Shown: positions 46,607 through 58,099 of the stretch, piece after piece
Numbering within the stretch: position 1 is the stretch's first letter
Layout: every line of letters begins with the position of its first letter
DNA from: Streptomyces sp. NBC_01431
Lineage (GTDB): Bacteria; Actinomycetota; Actinomycetes; Streptomycetales; Streptomycetaceae
Reading direction: 5' to 3'
NCBI RefSeq assembly: GCF_036231355.1
Contig: NZ_CP109496.1
Span: 3,534,001-3,598,000 of the forward strand
Length of the DNA stretch: 64,000 nt
Notes under the pieces: generated by a model
Database searches by the model: none
What the model was told of the DNA's origin: nothing
Seen by the model: the letters and a program-made list of their open reading frames with translations, nothing else
Position numbers and translations under genes: made by a program

Positions 46607-47344
46607 TCAGGGGGTTTGGCGGCGGAGGGTTGCCGCGCCCAGGGCGAGGACCAGGGCCGCTACCGCGGCCACGATTCCCGCGTCTCTTGCGAAGTCAGCG
46701 GTGGCCTCGGGGTGGTGGAGGACCTGGGTCATGGCGTCCACCGCGTACGACATGGGCAGGACGTTGGAGATCCATTCCAGTACCGGCTGCATCGCGCTGC
46801 GCGGGGTGAACAGGCCGCAGAGCAGGAGCTGAGGGAAGATCACCGCCGGCATGAACTGGACCGCCTGGAATTCCGACGAGGCGAAGGCCGAGACGAACAG
46901 GCCGAGCGCCGTGCCGAGCAGGGCGTCCAGGAGGGCCACCAGGAGCAGCAGCCACGGGGAGCCGACCACGTTGAGGTCGAGGAGCCAGAGCGCGATGCCG
47001 GTCGCGATGAGCGACTGGAGGACAGCCAGGGCGCCGAACGCGAGGGCGTAGCCCCCGATCAGGTCGCCTTTGCCCAGGGGCATGGCGAGGAGGCGTTCCA
47101 GGGTGCCCGATGTGCGTTCGCGCAGGGTGGCGATGGAGGACACCAGGAACATCGTGATCAGCGGAAAGATGCCGAGCAGCGAGGCGCCGATGCTGTTGAA
47201 CACGGCCGGGCTGCCGTCGAACACGTACCGGAGCAGGATCGTCATCAGGGAGGGGATGACGAGCAGGAGCGCGATGGTGCGCGGGTCGTGGCGCAGTTGG
47301 CGCAGGACGCGGGCGGCGGTCGCCAGGGTGCGGGATGCGTTCAT
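46607..47344 (-). CDS. ABC-2 type transporter permease
   Basis: A 245-residue ABC-2 permease with about six membrane segments. LRHDPRTIALLLVIPSLMTILLRYVF begins the protein and TSGTLERLLAMPLGKGDLIGGY is the cytosolic loop typical of this class. It forms an exporter with the ATPase encoded just upstream; their coding regions overlap by 4 bp (ATGA). Substrate unknown; drug or lipid export is usual for the family. Confidence 0.93.
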   Translation of the reverse strand: MNASRTLATAARVLRQLRHDPRTIALLLVIPSLMTILLRYVFDGSPAVFNSIGASLLGIFPLITMFLVSSIATLRERTSGTLERLLAMPLGKGDLIGGYALAFGALAVLQSLIATGIALWLLDLNVVGSPWLLLLVALLDALLGTALGLFVSAFASSEFQAVQFMPAVIFPQLLLCGLFTPRSAMQPVLEWISNVLPMSYAVDAMTQVLHHPEATADFARDAGIVAAVAALVLALGAATLRRQTP

Positions 47345-48168
47345 CGGGGTGCCTTGCCTCGGGCCCCGAGCTGGGCCTCGTCCACGAGGTGGAGGAAGGC
47401 TTCCTCCACCGTCCGGGTGGCGGTACGGGTGCGCAGGGCGTCCGGGGTGTCGTCGGCCAGGAGGACGCCTTCGCGCAGGAGGAGCAGGCGGTGGCAGCGC
47501 TCCGCCTCGTCCATGACGTGCGAGGAGACCACGAGGGTGGTGCCGCGGGTGGCGGCGATGGTGTGGAAGAGGGTCCACAGGTCGCGGCGGAGTACGGGGT
47601 CCAGGCCGACGGTGGGCTCGTCCAGGACGAGCAGTTCCGGAGTGCCGAGCAGGGCGACGGCCAGTGAGGCGCGGCTGAGCTGGCCGCCGGAGAGGCGGCC
47701 CGCCAGGTCGTCGGCGTGGCTGGCGAGGTCGACGTCGGTGATGGCCCGCTCGACGGCTTCGGTGCGGGTGGTGCGGTGGGCCCGGCCGGGGTGGAGTACG
47801 GCCGCGAAGTAATCGAGATTCTGACGTACCGTCAAGTCCTTGTAGATGGACGGATCTTGGGTTACGTAGCCGATCCTCCGACGCAGGGACGGGGTGCCCG
47901 CGGGGGTGCCGAGGACCGTGAGGGTGCCGGTCACTTTCGCCTGCGTACCCACGAACGCACGCATCAGGGTCGACTTTCCGCAGCCGGACGGGCCGAGGAG
48001 GCCGGTGATGCGGCCTCGCGGGACGGTGAAGTCCAGGTCGTCGAGGACGGTTCTGAGGCCTCGGACAACGGTCAGGGCTCGGGCCTCGACCGCGGGGGCG
48101 GCGGCCGGGGAGGCGGTGTTCGTGGTGCGGTCCGGGTTCGTGGTGCGGTCCGGCTTGGAATTCACCAT
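47341..48168 (-). CDS. ABC transporter ATP-binding protein
   Basis: A 275-residue ATPase. Walker A is GLLGPSGCGKSTL, the signature is RLSGGQLSRASLAVALL, Walker B is LLVLDEPTVGLDP and the H-loop is VVSSHVMDEAERC. The class is that of DrrA-like/ABC-2 exporter subunits. The N-terminus has a short RTTNPDRTTN duplication. ATG at 48168, with GGAGGA upstream; the start overlaps an imperfect palindrome (48160-48178), a possible operator. Confidence 0.94.
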   Translation of the reverse strand: MVNSKPDRTTNPDRTTNTASPAAAPAVEARALTVVRGLRTVLDDLDFTVPRGRITGLLGPSGCGKSTLMRAFVGTQAKVTGTLTVLGTPAGTPSLRRRIGYVTQDPSIYKDLTVRQNLDYFAAVLHPGRAHRTTRTEAVERAITDVDLASHADDLAGRLSGGQLSRASLAVALLGTPELLVLDEPTVGLDPVLRRDLWTLFHTIAATRGTTLVVSSHVMDEAERCHRLLLLREGVLLADDTPDALRTRTATRTVEEAFLHLVDEAQLGARGKAPR

Positions 48169-48178
48169 GTGATGAATA
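48160..48178. promoter_or_regulatory. imperfect palindrome over the ABC ATPase start
   Basis: ATTCACCATGTGATGAAT is 14/18 symmetric (ATTCAnCA..TGnTGAAT) and includes the ATPase start codon. It could be a TetR/MarR-type operator; no regulator gene is adjacent. Confidence 0.35.
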
Positions 48179-48244
48179 GTCCTCCGCCGGAGAGTGGGCG
48201 TCAAGGATCGGGGACCGTACGCGGTGCGCTGTGCGCTCGTCCGC

Positions 48245-49057
48245 TCAGTTGGTCGCCAGGCGCAGGTGGACCACGTAGCTCTCCTGAACCCATCCGTCCG
48301 GGAAGCGGGTACCGAGTAGGGCGCGCTCCTTGGCCAGGAACGCCGCCGCCTTCTCCTCGCCCAGGACCAGGAACGCGGAGTGGCTTCCCAGGTTCGCCAG
48401 GTGAGTGGCGAGCGGGACCCGGCGGGTGTGCGGGATGCGGCGTTCCGCGAACTCCAGGCCGGGGACGTCGGTCCAGGGGTGGGCGCCGCCGGTGGACTCG
48501 GTGGACTGGGTGGACCCGGCCGCTTCGCCAGTCGCCTTCGCTGCCTCGCCGGCGGCCTTCGCGGCTTCGCGCTGCGGTGCGAAGAACGCGTGCAGGCGGG
48601 CCTCCTGTTCGGCCACCCACTCCACGGTGCTGTCCGTGATGTTCCACCACAGCGCCAGCGCGCCGCCGGGCCGGAGTACGCGGCGGGCTTCCGGGCCTGC
48701 CTTCGCCGGGTCGGTCCAGTGCCAGGCCTGGGCGTACGTGATGAAGTCCGCGGATGCGGTGGCGAGGGGCAGCGCGTTGCCGTCGCCCCGCACCAGCGGG
48801 ATGTGGGGGTTGCCGCGACGGAACTCGGCGGCCATGCCCTCGCCGGGTTCGACCGCCGTGACGTTCGCGCCGCGGGCGTGCAGCAGGGTGCTGGCTATGC
48901 CGGTGCCGGCCCCGATGTCCGCGACGTGGGCGTTCTTCAGGGGGTGGGCGGCGAGTTCCTCCACCGCGTCCAGGAGCGCAGGGGGGTACGAGGGGCGGTT
49001 CGCGGCGTATTGGGGAGCGGCGGTGTTGAAGGACTGGGCGCGGTTACCGGTCGTCAT
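48245..49057 (-). CDS. class I SAM-dependent methyltransferase
   Basis: A 270-residue methyltransferase with the SAM motif HVADIGAGTGIAS (near 44-56), followed by VTAVEPGEGM, and ITYAQAWHWTD plus RRVLRPGGALALWW. The group is UbiE/type 11-like, close to Streptomyces proteins of unknown substrate. A short Ala/Lys/Glu-rich insertion (REAAKAAGEAAKATGEAAG) lies near residue 165. It stands 76 bp from the ABC ATPase gene. Confidence 0.9.
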   Translation of the reverse strand: MTTGNRAQSFNTAAPQYAANRPSYPPALLDAVEELAAHPLKNAHVADIGAGTGIASTLLHARGANVTAVEPGEGMAAEFRRGNPHIPLVRGDGNALPLATASADFITYAQAWHWTDPAKAGPEARRVLRPGGALALWWNITDSTVEWVAEQEARLHAFFAPQREAAKAAGEAAKATGEAAGSTQSTESTGGAHPWTDVPGLEFAERRIPHTRRVPLATHLANLGSHSAFLVLGEEKAAAFLAKERALLGTRFPDGWVQESYVVHLRLATN

Positions 49058-49152
49058 GGGGGGATTCTTGCCCAGCCGCCCGCCGCTTCCGCCTCCCCGG
49101 CTACTTTCGCCTCCCCGTTAATTCCTTCTGCCCCGCTACTTCCGCCTCCCCG
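49058..49152. repeat. short direct repeats ctacttccgcctccccg
   Basis: Four variants of CTACTTCCGCCTCCCCG occur within 95 bp between the methyltransferase start and the following membrane-protein stop. The last copy forms the end of that gene. Confidence 0.65.
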
Positions 49153-49977
49153 CTACTTCCGCTTCGGCCTCTTGCGCGCCGCCGGGTTCCCCGTGCGGCT
49201 GCCCTGGCGGCGTTCGTACTGGGTGCGGGCCGTTTCGTACTCCTTGCGGTGCAGCGCCTCGCCGGGGGCCTCGGTGAAGGTGCGGAAGAAGTAGGCCAGC
49301 AGGGAGCCGATGAAGCCGATGGTCTTCAGACCCTGGAGCGAGCGGTCCGCGTCGGGGTTCTCGGGGCGGGTCGAGAAGCCCTCCCAGGTTTTGCGGAACG
49401 CCAGCGCGCTACAGATCGCGAACATCACCACGACCAGCACGTTCACAAATCCGCCGGTGTTCGCGATCTGTAGCCCCTCGTACGCGAAGCGCAGCACGAA
49501 GCAGGCCGCCGCTGCCGCCGCCAGCGAGCCGATCGCTGCGCCCGCTCGGCGCAGGCCGTATCCGTTGTCGTGGTCGACCCACGTCGTACCGAAGAAACGG
49601 ATCGGCTCGGGCCGCGGTCCAGGGGCGAGGATCGCAGCCGCCGGCTTGCCCTTGCGGGCGCCGGGCCCCGTCCGGTCGCCGCGCGCGGTCGGGTCGGCGG
49701 ACCCCGTCTGGTCGCCTTGCCCGTTCCGGTCAGCGGCCTCCGTCTGGTCAGGGGCACCGGTACGGTCGGCGGCCTCTGCCCGGTCTGCGGCCCCGGAACG
49801 GCCAGCAGCATCAGCCCGACCAGCAGCCCGCGTACGCCCAGCGGCTGCGGAACGGCCAGCGGCCCCGCGACGGCCAGCAGCACCAGTTCGGTCGGCTGGG
49901 ACGTTGCCGTCGTCGGCCTTGCTGCCGCCTTCGGCTCCGCTGCCGTCCTCCGCGCTCGCGCCGTTCTTCTCGCTCAT
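49153..49977 (-). CDS. conserved membrane protein with repetitive N-terminus
   Basis: 274 residues. The first ~110 are a low-complexity stretch of hexapeptide-like repeats (GAAGRx, AADRTx) rich in Ala, Gly, Arg and Asp. The conserved part follows: IRFFGTTWVDHDNGYGLRRAGAAIGSLAAAAAACFVLRFAYEGL, a second hydrophobic segment (VNVLVVVMFAICSALAF) and a third (TIGFIGSLLAYFFRTF), then a basic tail. About three membrane segments are expected. Homologues exist in many Streptomyces; the function is unknown. Confidence 0.78.
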   Translation of the reverse strand: MSEKNGASAEDGSGAEGGSKADDGNVPADRTGAAGRRGAAGRSAAAGRTRAAGRADAAGRSGAADRAEAADRTGAPDQTEAADRNGQGDQTGSADPTARGDRTGPGARKGKPAAAILAPGPRPEPIRFFGTTWVDHDNGYGLRRAGAAIGSLAAAAAACFVLRFAYEGLQIANTGGFVNVLVVVMFAICSALAFRKTWEGFSTRPENPDADRSLQGLKTIGFIGSLLAYFFRTFTEAPGEALHRKEYETARTQYERRQGSRTGNPAARKRPKRK

Positions 49978-50211
49978 GGGGTCGATTATCCCCGGGCGCG
50001 TCCCGTGGGGCCGCCGACCGTGCGGGGCCTCGCCCGCTGTGCGCTCCGCGCGAAACGGCGTTCTCCGGCCGGTCTTCGGCCGGTCTTCAGCGCCTCTTCA
50101 GCCGGTCTTCGGCTCCGGGCCGATGCCCATGGGGCCGCTCCCCCGAGCTCTCGGCTCGCTCGAACCGCGGGGCCCCACCGCGGCGGAGCCGCGCGAGACC
50201 CCCACGGCCGC

Positions 50212-50460
50212 TCAGCCGCAGCGCGGCGCCACGTAGCCGTCGCTGCCCGTCTTCACATACGCGTCGGACACAAAGCGGCCGTTGCCAATGTTGTCCCAGA
50301 TGTTCGTGGTGCCGTACGGGCCCGAGACCTTCGTGCCCGGGGTCTGGCAGTTCACCTCGACTGTCGCGCCCTGCGGCAGGACCTCGACCACCGCGTACCC
50401 CGTGCCGGGGCCGCTGCGGACGTTCAGTTCGCAGCCCGGCGCCACCGGATAACGTGCCAT
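50212..50460 (-). CDS. small SH3-domain protein without signal peptide
   Basis: An 82-residue protein that is essentially one bacterial SH3 domain: YPVAPGCELNVRSGPGTGYAVVEVLPQGATVEV, then IWDNIGNGRFVSDAYVKTG. Three cysteines are present, including one near the C-terminus (PRCG). Bacterial SH3 domains usually bind cell wall and are exported, but no signal peptide is visible. ATG at 50460 with GGGGGAG six bases upstream; an ATG at 50466 is too near. Divergent from the kinase gene at 50586. Confidence 0.82.
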   Translation of the reverse strand: MARYPVAPGCELNVRSGPGTGYAVVEVLPQGATVEVNCQTPGTKVSGPYGTTNIWDNIGNGRFVSDAYVKTGSDGYVAPRCG

Positions 50461-50585
50461 GTTCATCTCCCCCGTCTGCTTCACTCTGCGTGCAACACGC
50501 AGGCTAGCAAGCCCCTCGGGCCCGTACGTCCCATCGACTAGGCTCCGTCGGACGCGGGCGTACAACGGACACATGGGGGTGGGCC

Positions 50586-52742
<2,157 letters not shown>

Positions 52743-52749
52743 AGCCCGG

Positions 52750-54600
52750 TCAGCCGAGCTTCGACACGTCGCGGACCGCGCCTCGGTCGGCGCTGGTGGC
52801 CATCGCCGCGTAGGCGCGCAGCGCGGCGGAGACCTTGCGTTCGCGGTTCTTCGGCGCGTACACGCCGCCCAGAGCCTCGCGCCGGGTCGCCAACTCGGCC
52901 TCGGGGACGAGGAGTTCGATCGTACGGCCCGGGATGTCGATCCGGATGCGGTCGCCGTCCTCGACCAGCGCGATGGTGCCGCCGGACGCCGCCTCGGGCG
53001 AGGCATGGCCGATGGACAGGCCGGAGGTGCCGCCGGAGAAGCGGCCGTCGGTGATCAGCGCGCAGGTCTTGCCGAGGCCGCGGCCCTTGAGGAACGACGT
53101 CGGGTACAGCATCTCCTGCATGCCGGGGCCGCCCTTGGGGCCCTCGTAGCGGATCACGACCACGTCGCCGTGGGTGATCTCCTTGCGCAGGATCTTGTCG
53201 ACGGCCTCTTCCTGCGACTCGCAGACCACGGCCGGGCCCTCGAAGGTCCAGATCGACTCGTCGACGCCGGCCGTCTTCACGACGCAGCCGTCCTCGGCGA
53301 GGTTGCCGTGCAGGACCGCGAGTCCGCCGTCCTTGCTGTACGCGTGCGCCGCGTCCCGGATGCAGCCCTCGGCGGCGTCGGTGTCCAGGGTGTCCCAGCG
53401 CTCGGACTGCGAGAACGCGGTGGCCGAGCGGACGCAGCCGGGGGCCGCGTGCCACAGCTCGACCGCTTCTTCGGACGGGGAGCCGCCGCGCACGTCCCAG
53501 GCGTCCAGCCACTCCTTGATGGAGCGGGAGTGGACGGTGTGCACGTCCTCGTTGAGCAGGCCCGCGCGGTACAGCTCGCCGAGGATGGCGGGGATGCCGC
53601 CGGCGCGGTGCACGTCCTCCATGTAGTACGTACGGTTCTTGGCGACGTTCGGGGCGACCTTGGCCAGGCACGGGACGCGGCGGCTGATGGCGTCCATGTC
53701 GCTGAGGCCGTAGTCGAGCTCGGCCTCCTGGGCGGCGGCCAGCAGGTGCAGGATCGTGTTGGTGGACCCGCCCATCGCGATGTCGAGCGCCATGGCGTTC
53801 TCGAACGCGGCGCGGGTCGCGATGGAGCGGGGCAGGACGGTGTGGTCGTCGTCCTCGTAGTGCCGCTTGGTGATCTCCACGACCGTGCGGGCCGCGTTCT
53901 CGTACAGGGCGCGGCGGGCGGTGTGGGTCGCCAGGACCGAACCGTTGCCGGGCAGGGAGAGGCCGATCGCCTCGGTCAGGCAGTTCATGGAGTTGGCCGT
54001 GAACATGCCGGAGCAGGAGCCGCAGGTGGGACAGGCGTTCTCCTCGATGCGGAGGATGTCCGCGTCGGAGATCTTGTCGTTGACGGCGTCCGAGATCGCG
54101 TCGACCAGGTCGAGCGTGCGGACCGTGCCGTCGACCAGGGTCGCCTTGCCGGACTCCATCGGGCCGCCGGAGACGAACACGGTCGGGATGTTGAGGCGGA
54201 GCGCCGCCATCAGCATGCCGGGGGTGATCTTGTCGCAGTTGGAGATGCAGATCAGGGCGTCCGCGCAGTGCGCTTCGACCATGTACTCCACGCTGTCCGC
54301 GATGAGGTCGCGGGAGGGCAGGCTGTAGAGCATGCCGCCGTGGCCCATCGCGATGCCGTCGTCCACGGCGATGGTGTTGAACTCGCGGGGGACGGCTCCG
54401 GCGGCCAGGATCGCCTCGCTGACGATGCGGCCGACCGGGGCGAGGTGGGTGTGGCCCGGCACGAACTCGGTGAAGCTGTTCGCCACGGCGATGATCGGCT
54501 TGCCGATGTCCTCGCTCGCTACACCGGAGGCCCGCATAAGGGCGCGGGCGCCCGCCATGTTGCGGCCGTGGGTGACTGTGCGGGACCTCAGCTCGGGCAT
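52750..54600 (-). CDS. ilvD: dihydroxy-acid dehydratase
   Basis: A 616-residue IlvD, an iron-sulfur enzyme that dehydrates dihydroxy acids in valine, leucine and isoleucine synthesis. Signatures are [11 protein letters not shown] (cluster Cys), [19 protein letters not shown] (cluster Cys), and [11 protein letters not shown]. The C-terminal [18 protein letters not shown] is typical. The length agrees with the ~615-residue E. coli-type enzyme. It converges on the kinase gene with only 7 bp between stops. The upstream spacer (54601-54715) holds its promoter. Confidence 0.97.
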   Translation of the reverse strand: MPELRSRTVTHGRNMAGARALMRASGVASEDIGKPIIAVANSFTEFVPGHTHLAPVGRIVSEAILAAGAVPREFNTIAVDDGIAMGHGGMLYSLPSRDLIADSVEYMVEAHCADALICISNCDKITPGMLMAALRLNIPTVFVSGGPMESGKATLVDGTVRTLDLVDAISDAVNDKISDADILRIEENACPTCGSCSGMFTANSMNCLTEAIGLSLPGNGSVLATHTARRALYENAARTVVEITKRHYEDDDHTVLPRSIATRAAFENAMALDIAMGGSTNTILHLLAAAQEAELDYGLSDMDAISRRVPCLAKVAPNVAKNRTYYMEDVHRAGGIPAILGELYRAGLLNEDVHTVHSRSIKEWLDAWDVRGGSPSEEAVELWHAAPGCVRSATAFSQSERWDTLDTDAAEGCIRDAAHAYSKDGGLAVLHGNLAEDGCVVKTAGVDESIWTFEGPAVVCESQEEAVDKILRKEITHGDVVVIRYEGPKGGPGMQEMLYPTSFLKGRGLGKTCALITDGRFSGGTSGLSIGHASPEAASGGTIALVEDGDRIRIDIPGRTIELLVPEAELATRREALGGVYAPKNRERKVSAALRAYAAMATSADRGAVRDVSKLG

Positions 54601-54715
54601 CGTCGCTCGTCTCCTTCAGACAGGGTGGGCTGTCTGTGAGCCTACGCCGGTGCTCCAAGATTTGGACAGCCTGCCCATATGGCAAGACTCCAGTTCGCCA
54701 TGTGACCCCCGGGGG

Positions 54716-55354
54716 CTAGCCCTCGGTCAGGTACCGCTGGAGGGTGGGGCCCACCAGGCCCACGATGGTCTCCGGGTCCGCCGAGGCCAGCGGTTCCACC
54801 TCCAGTACGTACCGCATGATCGCGATCCCGATCATGTGGGACGCCGCCAGTTCCGCGCGGAAGCGGGGGTCGGGGACCTTCAGGTCGGCCGCCACCCGTT
54901 CCAGCAGGCGGCGCAGCACGAACCCCCGCAGGACCTTCGCCGCCGCCTCGTGGGTAAGCGCCGAGCGGATCACGGCGATCAGCGGGGCGCGCGTCGCCGG
55001 GTTCTCCCAGACGGACAGGAAGTAGCGGGCCAGGCGTTCGCCCACGCCGTCGAGGTCGTGGCCGAGGACCGCCGACAGCGTCAGGGCCGGTTCGAAGTCC
55101 ACCTCGACGGCCGCCGCGAAGACCTCTTCCTTCGTGCCGAAGTAGTGGTGCACGAGCGCCGCGTCGACCCCGGCCGCCTTGGCGATGCCGCGCACCGACG
55201 TCTTGTCGTAGCCCCGGCCGGAGAACTCGGCTCGGGCGGCGGCCAGGATGCGTTCGCGCGTGCCGGGGCCCGCATCGACGGTGGCCCGCGGCGGCCGGCC
55301 GCGGCGGCGCGGGGTGGCCCGGCCCGGGTCCGTACCGTCCGGGGAGCCGGTCAT
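54716..55354 (-). CDS. TetR-family transcriptional regulator
   Basis: A 212-residue TetR. The HTH is at about residues 33-78 ([41 protein letters not shown]), preceded by a basic tail with RRRGRPPR. The C-terminal ligand domain resembles that of the SCO-type TetR_C_17 group. The ATG overlaps the stop of the sugar-phosphate isomerase gene (ATGA), so the two are translated together. Target and ligand unknown. Confidence 0.93.
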   Translation of the reverse strand: MTGSPDGTDPGRATPRRRGRPPRATVDAGPGTRERILAAARAEFSGRGYDKTSVRGIAKAAGVDAALVHHYFGTKEEVFAAAVEVDFEPALTLSAVLGHDLDGVGERLARYFLSVWENPATRAPLIAVIRSALTHEAAAKVLRGFVLRRLLERVAADLKVPDPRFRAELAASHMIGIAIMRYVLEVEPLASADPETIVGLVGPTLQRYLTEG

Positions 55355-56172
55355 GCGCGGCGGGCCGGCGCGGACGCCAGGTGCAGCCGGGTGAAGGCGA
55401 GCGCCTCGGCGAGGTCGGCCTCGCGTTCGGCTGCGGACATGGCGCGGCGGGTGTTGACCTCGATGACGACGTGACCGCCGAAGCCGGTCAGGGCCAGCTG
55501 TTCGAGGAGCTCGGCGCACGGCTGGGTGCCGCGGCCCGGCACCAGGTGCTCGTCCTTCGCCGAGCCGCGCCCGTCGGCGAGGTGCACATGGGCGAGCCGG
55601 TCGCCCATCCGGTCGACCATGGCCATCGCGTCCGCACGGGAGGTCGCGGCGTGCGAGAGGTCGATCGTGAAGTTGCGGTAGTCGTCCTTGGTGACGTCCC
55701 AGTCGGGGGCGTACGCCAGCATTTCGCGGTCCCGGTAGCGCCACGGGTACATGTTCTCGACGGCGAATCTGACGTCGGTCTCGTCGGCCATCCGCCAGAT
55801 GCCGTTGACGAAGTCCCGGGAGTACTGGCGCTGCCAGCGGAACGGCGGATGGACCACCACCGTGGAGGCGCCGAGCCGCTCCGCCGCCGACCGGGCCCGC
55901 TGGAGCTTGACCCAGGGGTCGGTGGACCAGACCCGCTGGGTGATCAGCAGACACGGGGCGTGGACGGCCAGGATCGGCACCTGGTGGTAGTCGGAGAGCC
56001 GCCGCAGGGCCTCGATGTCCTGGCTGACGGGGTCGGTCCAGACCATCACCTCGACACCGTCGTAGCCCAGGCGTGCGGCGATCTCGAAGGCCGTCGCCGT
56101 CGACTCCGGATAGACCGAGGCCGTCGACAGGGCGACCTTCGCATCCGGGATGCGCACCACTGGATCTGCCAC
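55351..56172 (-). CDS. sugar phosphate isomerase/epimerase-like TIM-barrel protein
   Basis: A 273-residue protein of the AP endonuclease 2/xylose-isomerase-like TIM barrel family. The N-terminus is [34 protein letters not shown]. Metal-ligand segments are [22 protein letters not shown] and VVIEVN. The natural substrate is unknown. The GTG at 56172 is favoured because homologues begin M-A-(D/E)[12 protein letters not shown]. Coupled to the TetR gene downstream; Ppx/GppA lies upstream on the same strand, the same neighbours as Rv0496/Rv0498 in Mycobacterium. Confidence 0.9.
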   Translation of the reverse strand: MADPVVRIPDAKVALSTASVYPESTATAFEIAARLGYDGVEVMVWTDPVSQDIEALRRLSDYHQVPILAVHAPCLLITQRVWSTDPWVKLQRARSAAERLGASTVVVHPPFRWQRQYSRDFVNGIWRMADETDVRFAVENMYPWRYRDREMLAYAPDWDVTKDDYRNFTIDLSHAATSRADAMAMVDRMGDRLAHVHLADGRGSAKDEHLVPGRGTQPCAELLEQLALTGFGGHVVIEVNTRRAMSAAEREADLAEALAFTRLHLASAPARRA

Positions 56173-56260
56173 GGAGACAGGGTACGGGCCGCCACCGCTC
56201 GTCGGGGAGGCGGTCCGGCGAGCCCGACGAACGTCACACTCGGCGCTCACCCGGAACCGG

Positions 56261-57193
56261 TCACCCCACCGGAAGGTGGTCGAGGTGGCGCAGGATCACG
56301 CCCTCGCGCAGCGCCCAGGGGCAGACTTCCAGCTCATCCACCTCGAAGAGGTCCATCGCGCCCTCCGCGACGAGCGCCCCGGCGAGCAGCTGGCGCGCCC
56401 GGCCCTCGGAGACGCCGGGCAGCGTGGTGCGCTGCTCGACCGTCATGGCGGCGAGCTTGGGCACCCACTCCTCCAGTGAGTTACGACTCAAAGTGCGCTG
56501 GACGTAGGCCCCCTCGCTCGACCGTGCGGCCCCCGCGATCCGGGCGAGCTGCTTGAACGTCTTCGACGTGGCGACGACGTGGTCGGGCCGCCCCGAGCGC
56601 GCGAACTCGCCGACGGTTCCGGCGATCTGGGCCCGTACGTGCCGGCGCAGGGCCCGTACGTCGGCCGGGTCCGGCGGGTCGCCCGGCAGCCAGCCCGCGG
56701 TCAGCCGGCCGGCGCCCAGCGGCAGCGAGACCGCCGCACCGGGTTCCTCGTCGATGCCGTACGCGACTTCCAGGGAGCCGCCGCCGATGTCGAGCAGCAG
56801 CAGTTTTCCGGCCGACCAGCCGTACCAGCGGCGGGCGGCCAGGAAGGTGAGCCGGGCTTCCTCCTCGCCGGACAGGACCGGCAGCTCGACGCCGGTCTCG
56901 TCGCGGACGCGGGCGATCACCTGGTCGATGTTGCTGGCCTCGCGGACCGCGGAGGTCGCGAAGGGCAGCAGTTCCTGGACGCCCTTGTCCTCGGCGGACA
57001 GCAGCGCGCCACTGATCGTGGCGACCAGCCGGTCGATGCCCTCGGGTCCGATCGCACCGTCCCCGTCGAGGAGTTCGGCGAGCCGCAGCTCGGCCTTGTG
57101 CGAGTGCGCGGGCAGCGGCGCGGCACCGGCGTGCGCGTCCACCACCAGCAGATGAACCGTGTTCGACCCCACATCGAGGACTCCGAGTCTCAT
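56261..57193 (-). CDS. Ppx/GppA family phosphatase
   Basis: A 310-residue ASKHA-fold phosphatase. It starts [20 protein letters not shown] (first phosphate motif), then SAVREASN, the Glu-containing [12 protein letters not shown], and [13 protein letters not shown] (second phosphate motif). The family splits inorganic polyphosphate or (p)ppGpp 5'-phosphate. The short form without the C-terminal HD domain matches M. tuberculosis Ppx1 (Rv0496). ATG at 57193. Confidence 0.92.
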   Translation of the reverse strand: MRLGVLDVGSNTVHLLVVDAHAGAAPLPAHSHKAELRLAELLDGDGAIGPEGIDRLVATISGALLSAEDKGVQELLPFATSAVREASNIDQVIARVRDETGVELPVLSGEEEARLTFLAARRWYGWSAGKLLLLDIGGGSLEVAYGIDEEPGAAVSLPLGAGRLTAGWLPGDPPDPADVRALRRHVRAQIAGTVGEFARSGRPDHVVATSKTFKQLARIAGAARSSEGAYVQRTLSRNSLEEWVPKLAAMTVEQRTTLPGVSEGRARQLLAGALVAEGAMDLFEVDELEVCPWALREGVILRHLDHLPVG

Positions 57194-57245
57194 GGAGTGA
57201 ACGCTACTGCGCGTGCGGACACGGCCTCGGACATACGCTTGAGGT

Positions 57246-58061
57246 GTGCCAAAGACGAAAAAGGCGAAGCCGGGCAAAGCCAAGGCCGCGAAGAACCCCG
57301 CCCCACCGGTTCAGGACGAGCAGGGGATCGACTTCCCGCGCGCCTGGGTCGAATTCCCCGACCCCGCCGACGACGAGCAGGTCTTCCGCTGCGATCTGAC
57401 GTGGCTGACCTCACGGTGGACCTGCATCTTCGGCAGCGGCTGCCAGGGCATCGAGGCGGGCCGCGCCGACGACGGCTGCTGCACGCTCGGCGCCCACTTC
57501 TCCGACAAGGACGACGAGAAGCGGGTGGCCGGGCATGTGGCGCGGCTCACCCCGGAGCTGTGGCAGTTCCACGACGTGGGCACCGAGTCGGGCTGGATCC
57601 AGACCGACGAGGACGGCGACCGCCAGACCCGCCGCTGGGAGGGCTCCTGCATCTTCCAGAACCGGCCGGGCTTCCCGGGCGGCGCCGGCTGCTCGCTGCA
57701 CATCCTGGCCCTCAAGGAGGGCAAGGAGCCCCTTGAGACCAAGCCCGACGTGTGCTGGCAGCTGCCGGTGCGCCGGACGTACGACTGGATCGAGCGGCCC
57801 GACGACACCAAGGTGCTGCAGATCTCGATCGGCGAGTACGACCGCCGCGGCTGGGGCCCCGGCGGCCACGACCTGCACTGGTGGTGCACCTCGGCGACGT
57901 CCGCACACGGCGCGGGCGAGCCGGTGTACGTGACGTACAAGCCGGAGCTCACCGAGCTGATGGGCGAGGAGGCGTACGCCGTCCTCGTCGAGCAGTGCGA
58001 GGCGCGGCTCGCCTCGCAGCTGCCGCTGGTCGCGCCGCACCCCGCCGATCCCGCGCGGTAA
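57246..58061 (+). CDS. Cys-rich conserved actinobacterial protein
   Basis: 271 residues. After a Lys/Ala-rich start ([17 protein letters not shown]) comes a cysteine-rich region with at least nine Cys: [46 protein letters not shown] and HWWCTS. This pattern resembles DUF3109/YkgJ-like putative metal-binding proteins, but I cannot place it for certain. No signal peptide, so cytoplasmic. GTG start. Divergent from ppx and converging on the sigma-like fusion gene. A metal or iron-sulfur cofactor is an inference. Confidence 0.75.
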   Translation: MPKTKKAKPGKAKAAKNPAPPVQDEQGIDFPRAWVEFPDPADDEQVFRCDLTWLTSRWTCIFGSGCQGIEAGRADDGCCTLGAHFSDKDDEKRVAGHVARLTPELWQFHDVGTESGWIQTDEDGDRQTRRWEGSCIFQNRPGFPGGAGCSLHILALKEGKEPLETKPDVCWQLPVRRTYDWIERPDDTKVLQISIGEYDRRGWGPGGHDLHWWCTSATSAHGAGEPVYVTYKPELTELMGEEAYAVLVEQCEARLASQLPLVAPHPADPAR

Positions 58062-58099
58062 GCAGGCCTACGCGGTACGGGAGTTGACCCCAAGCCCGG

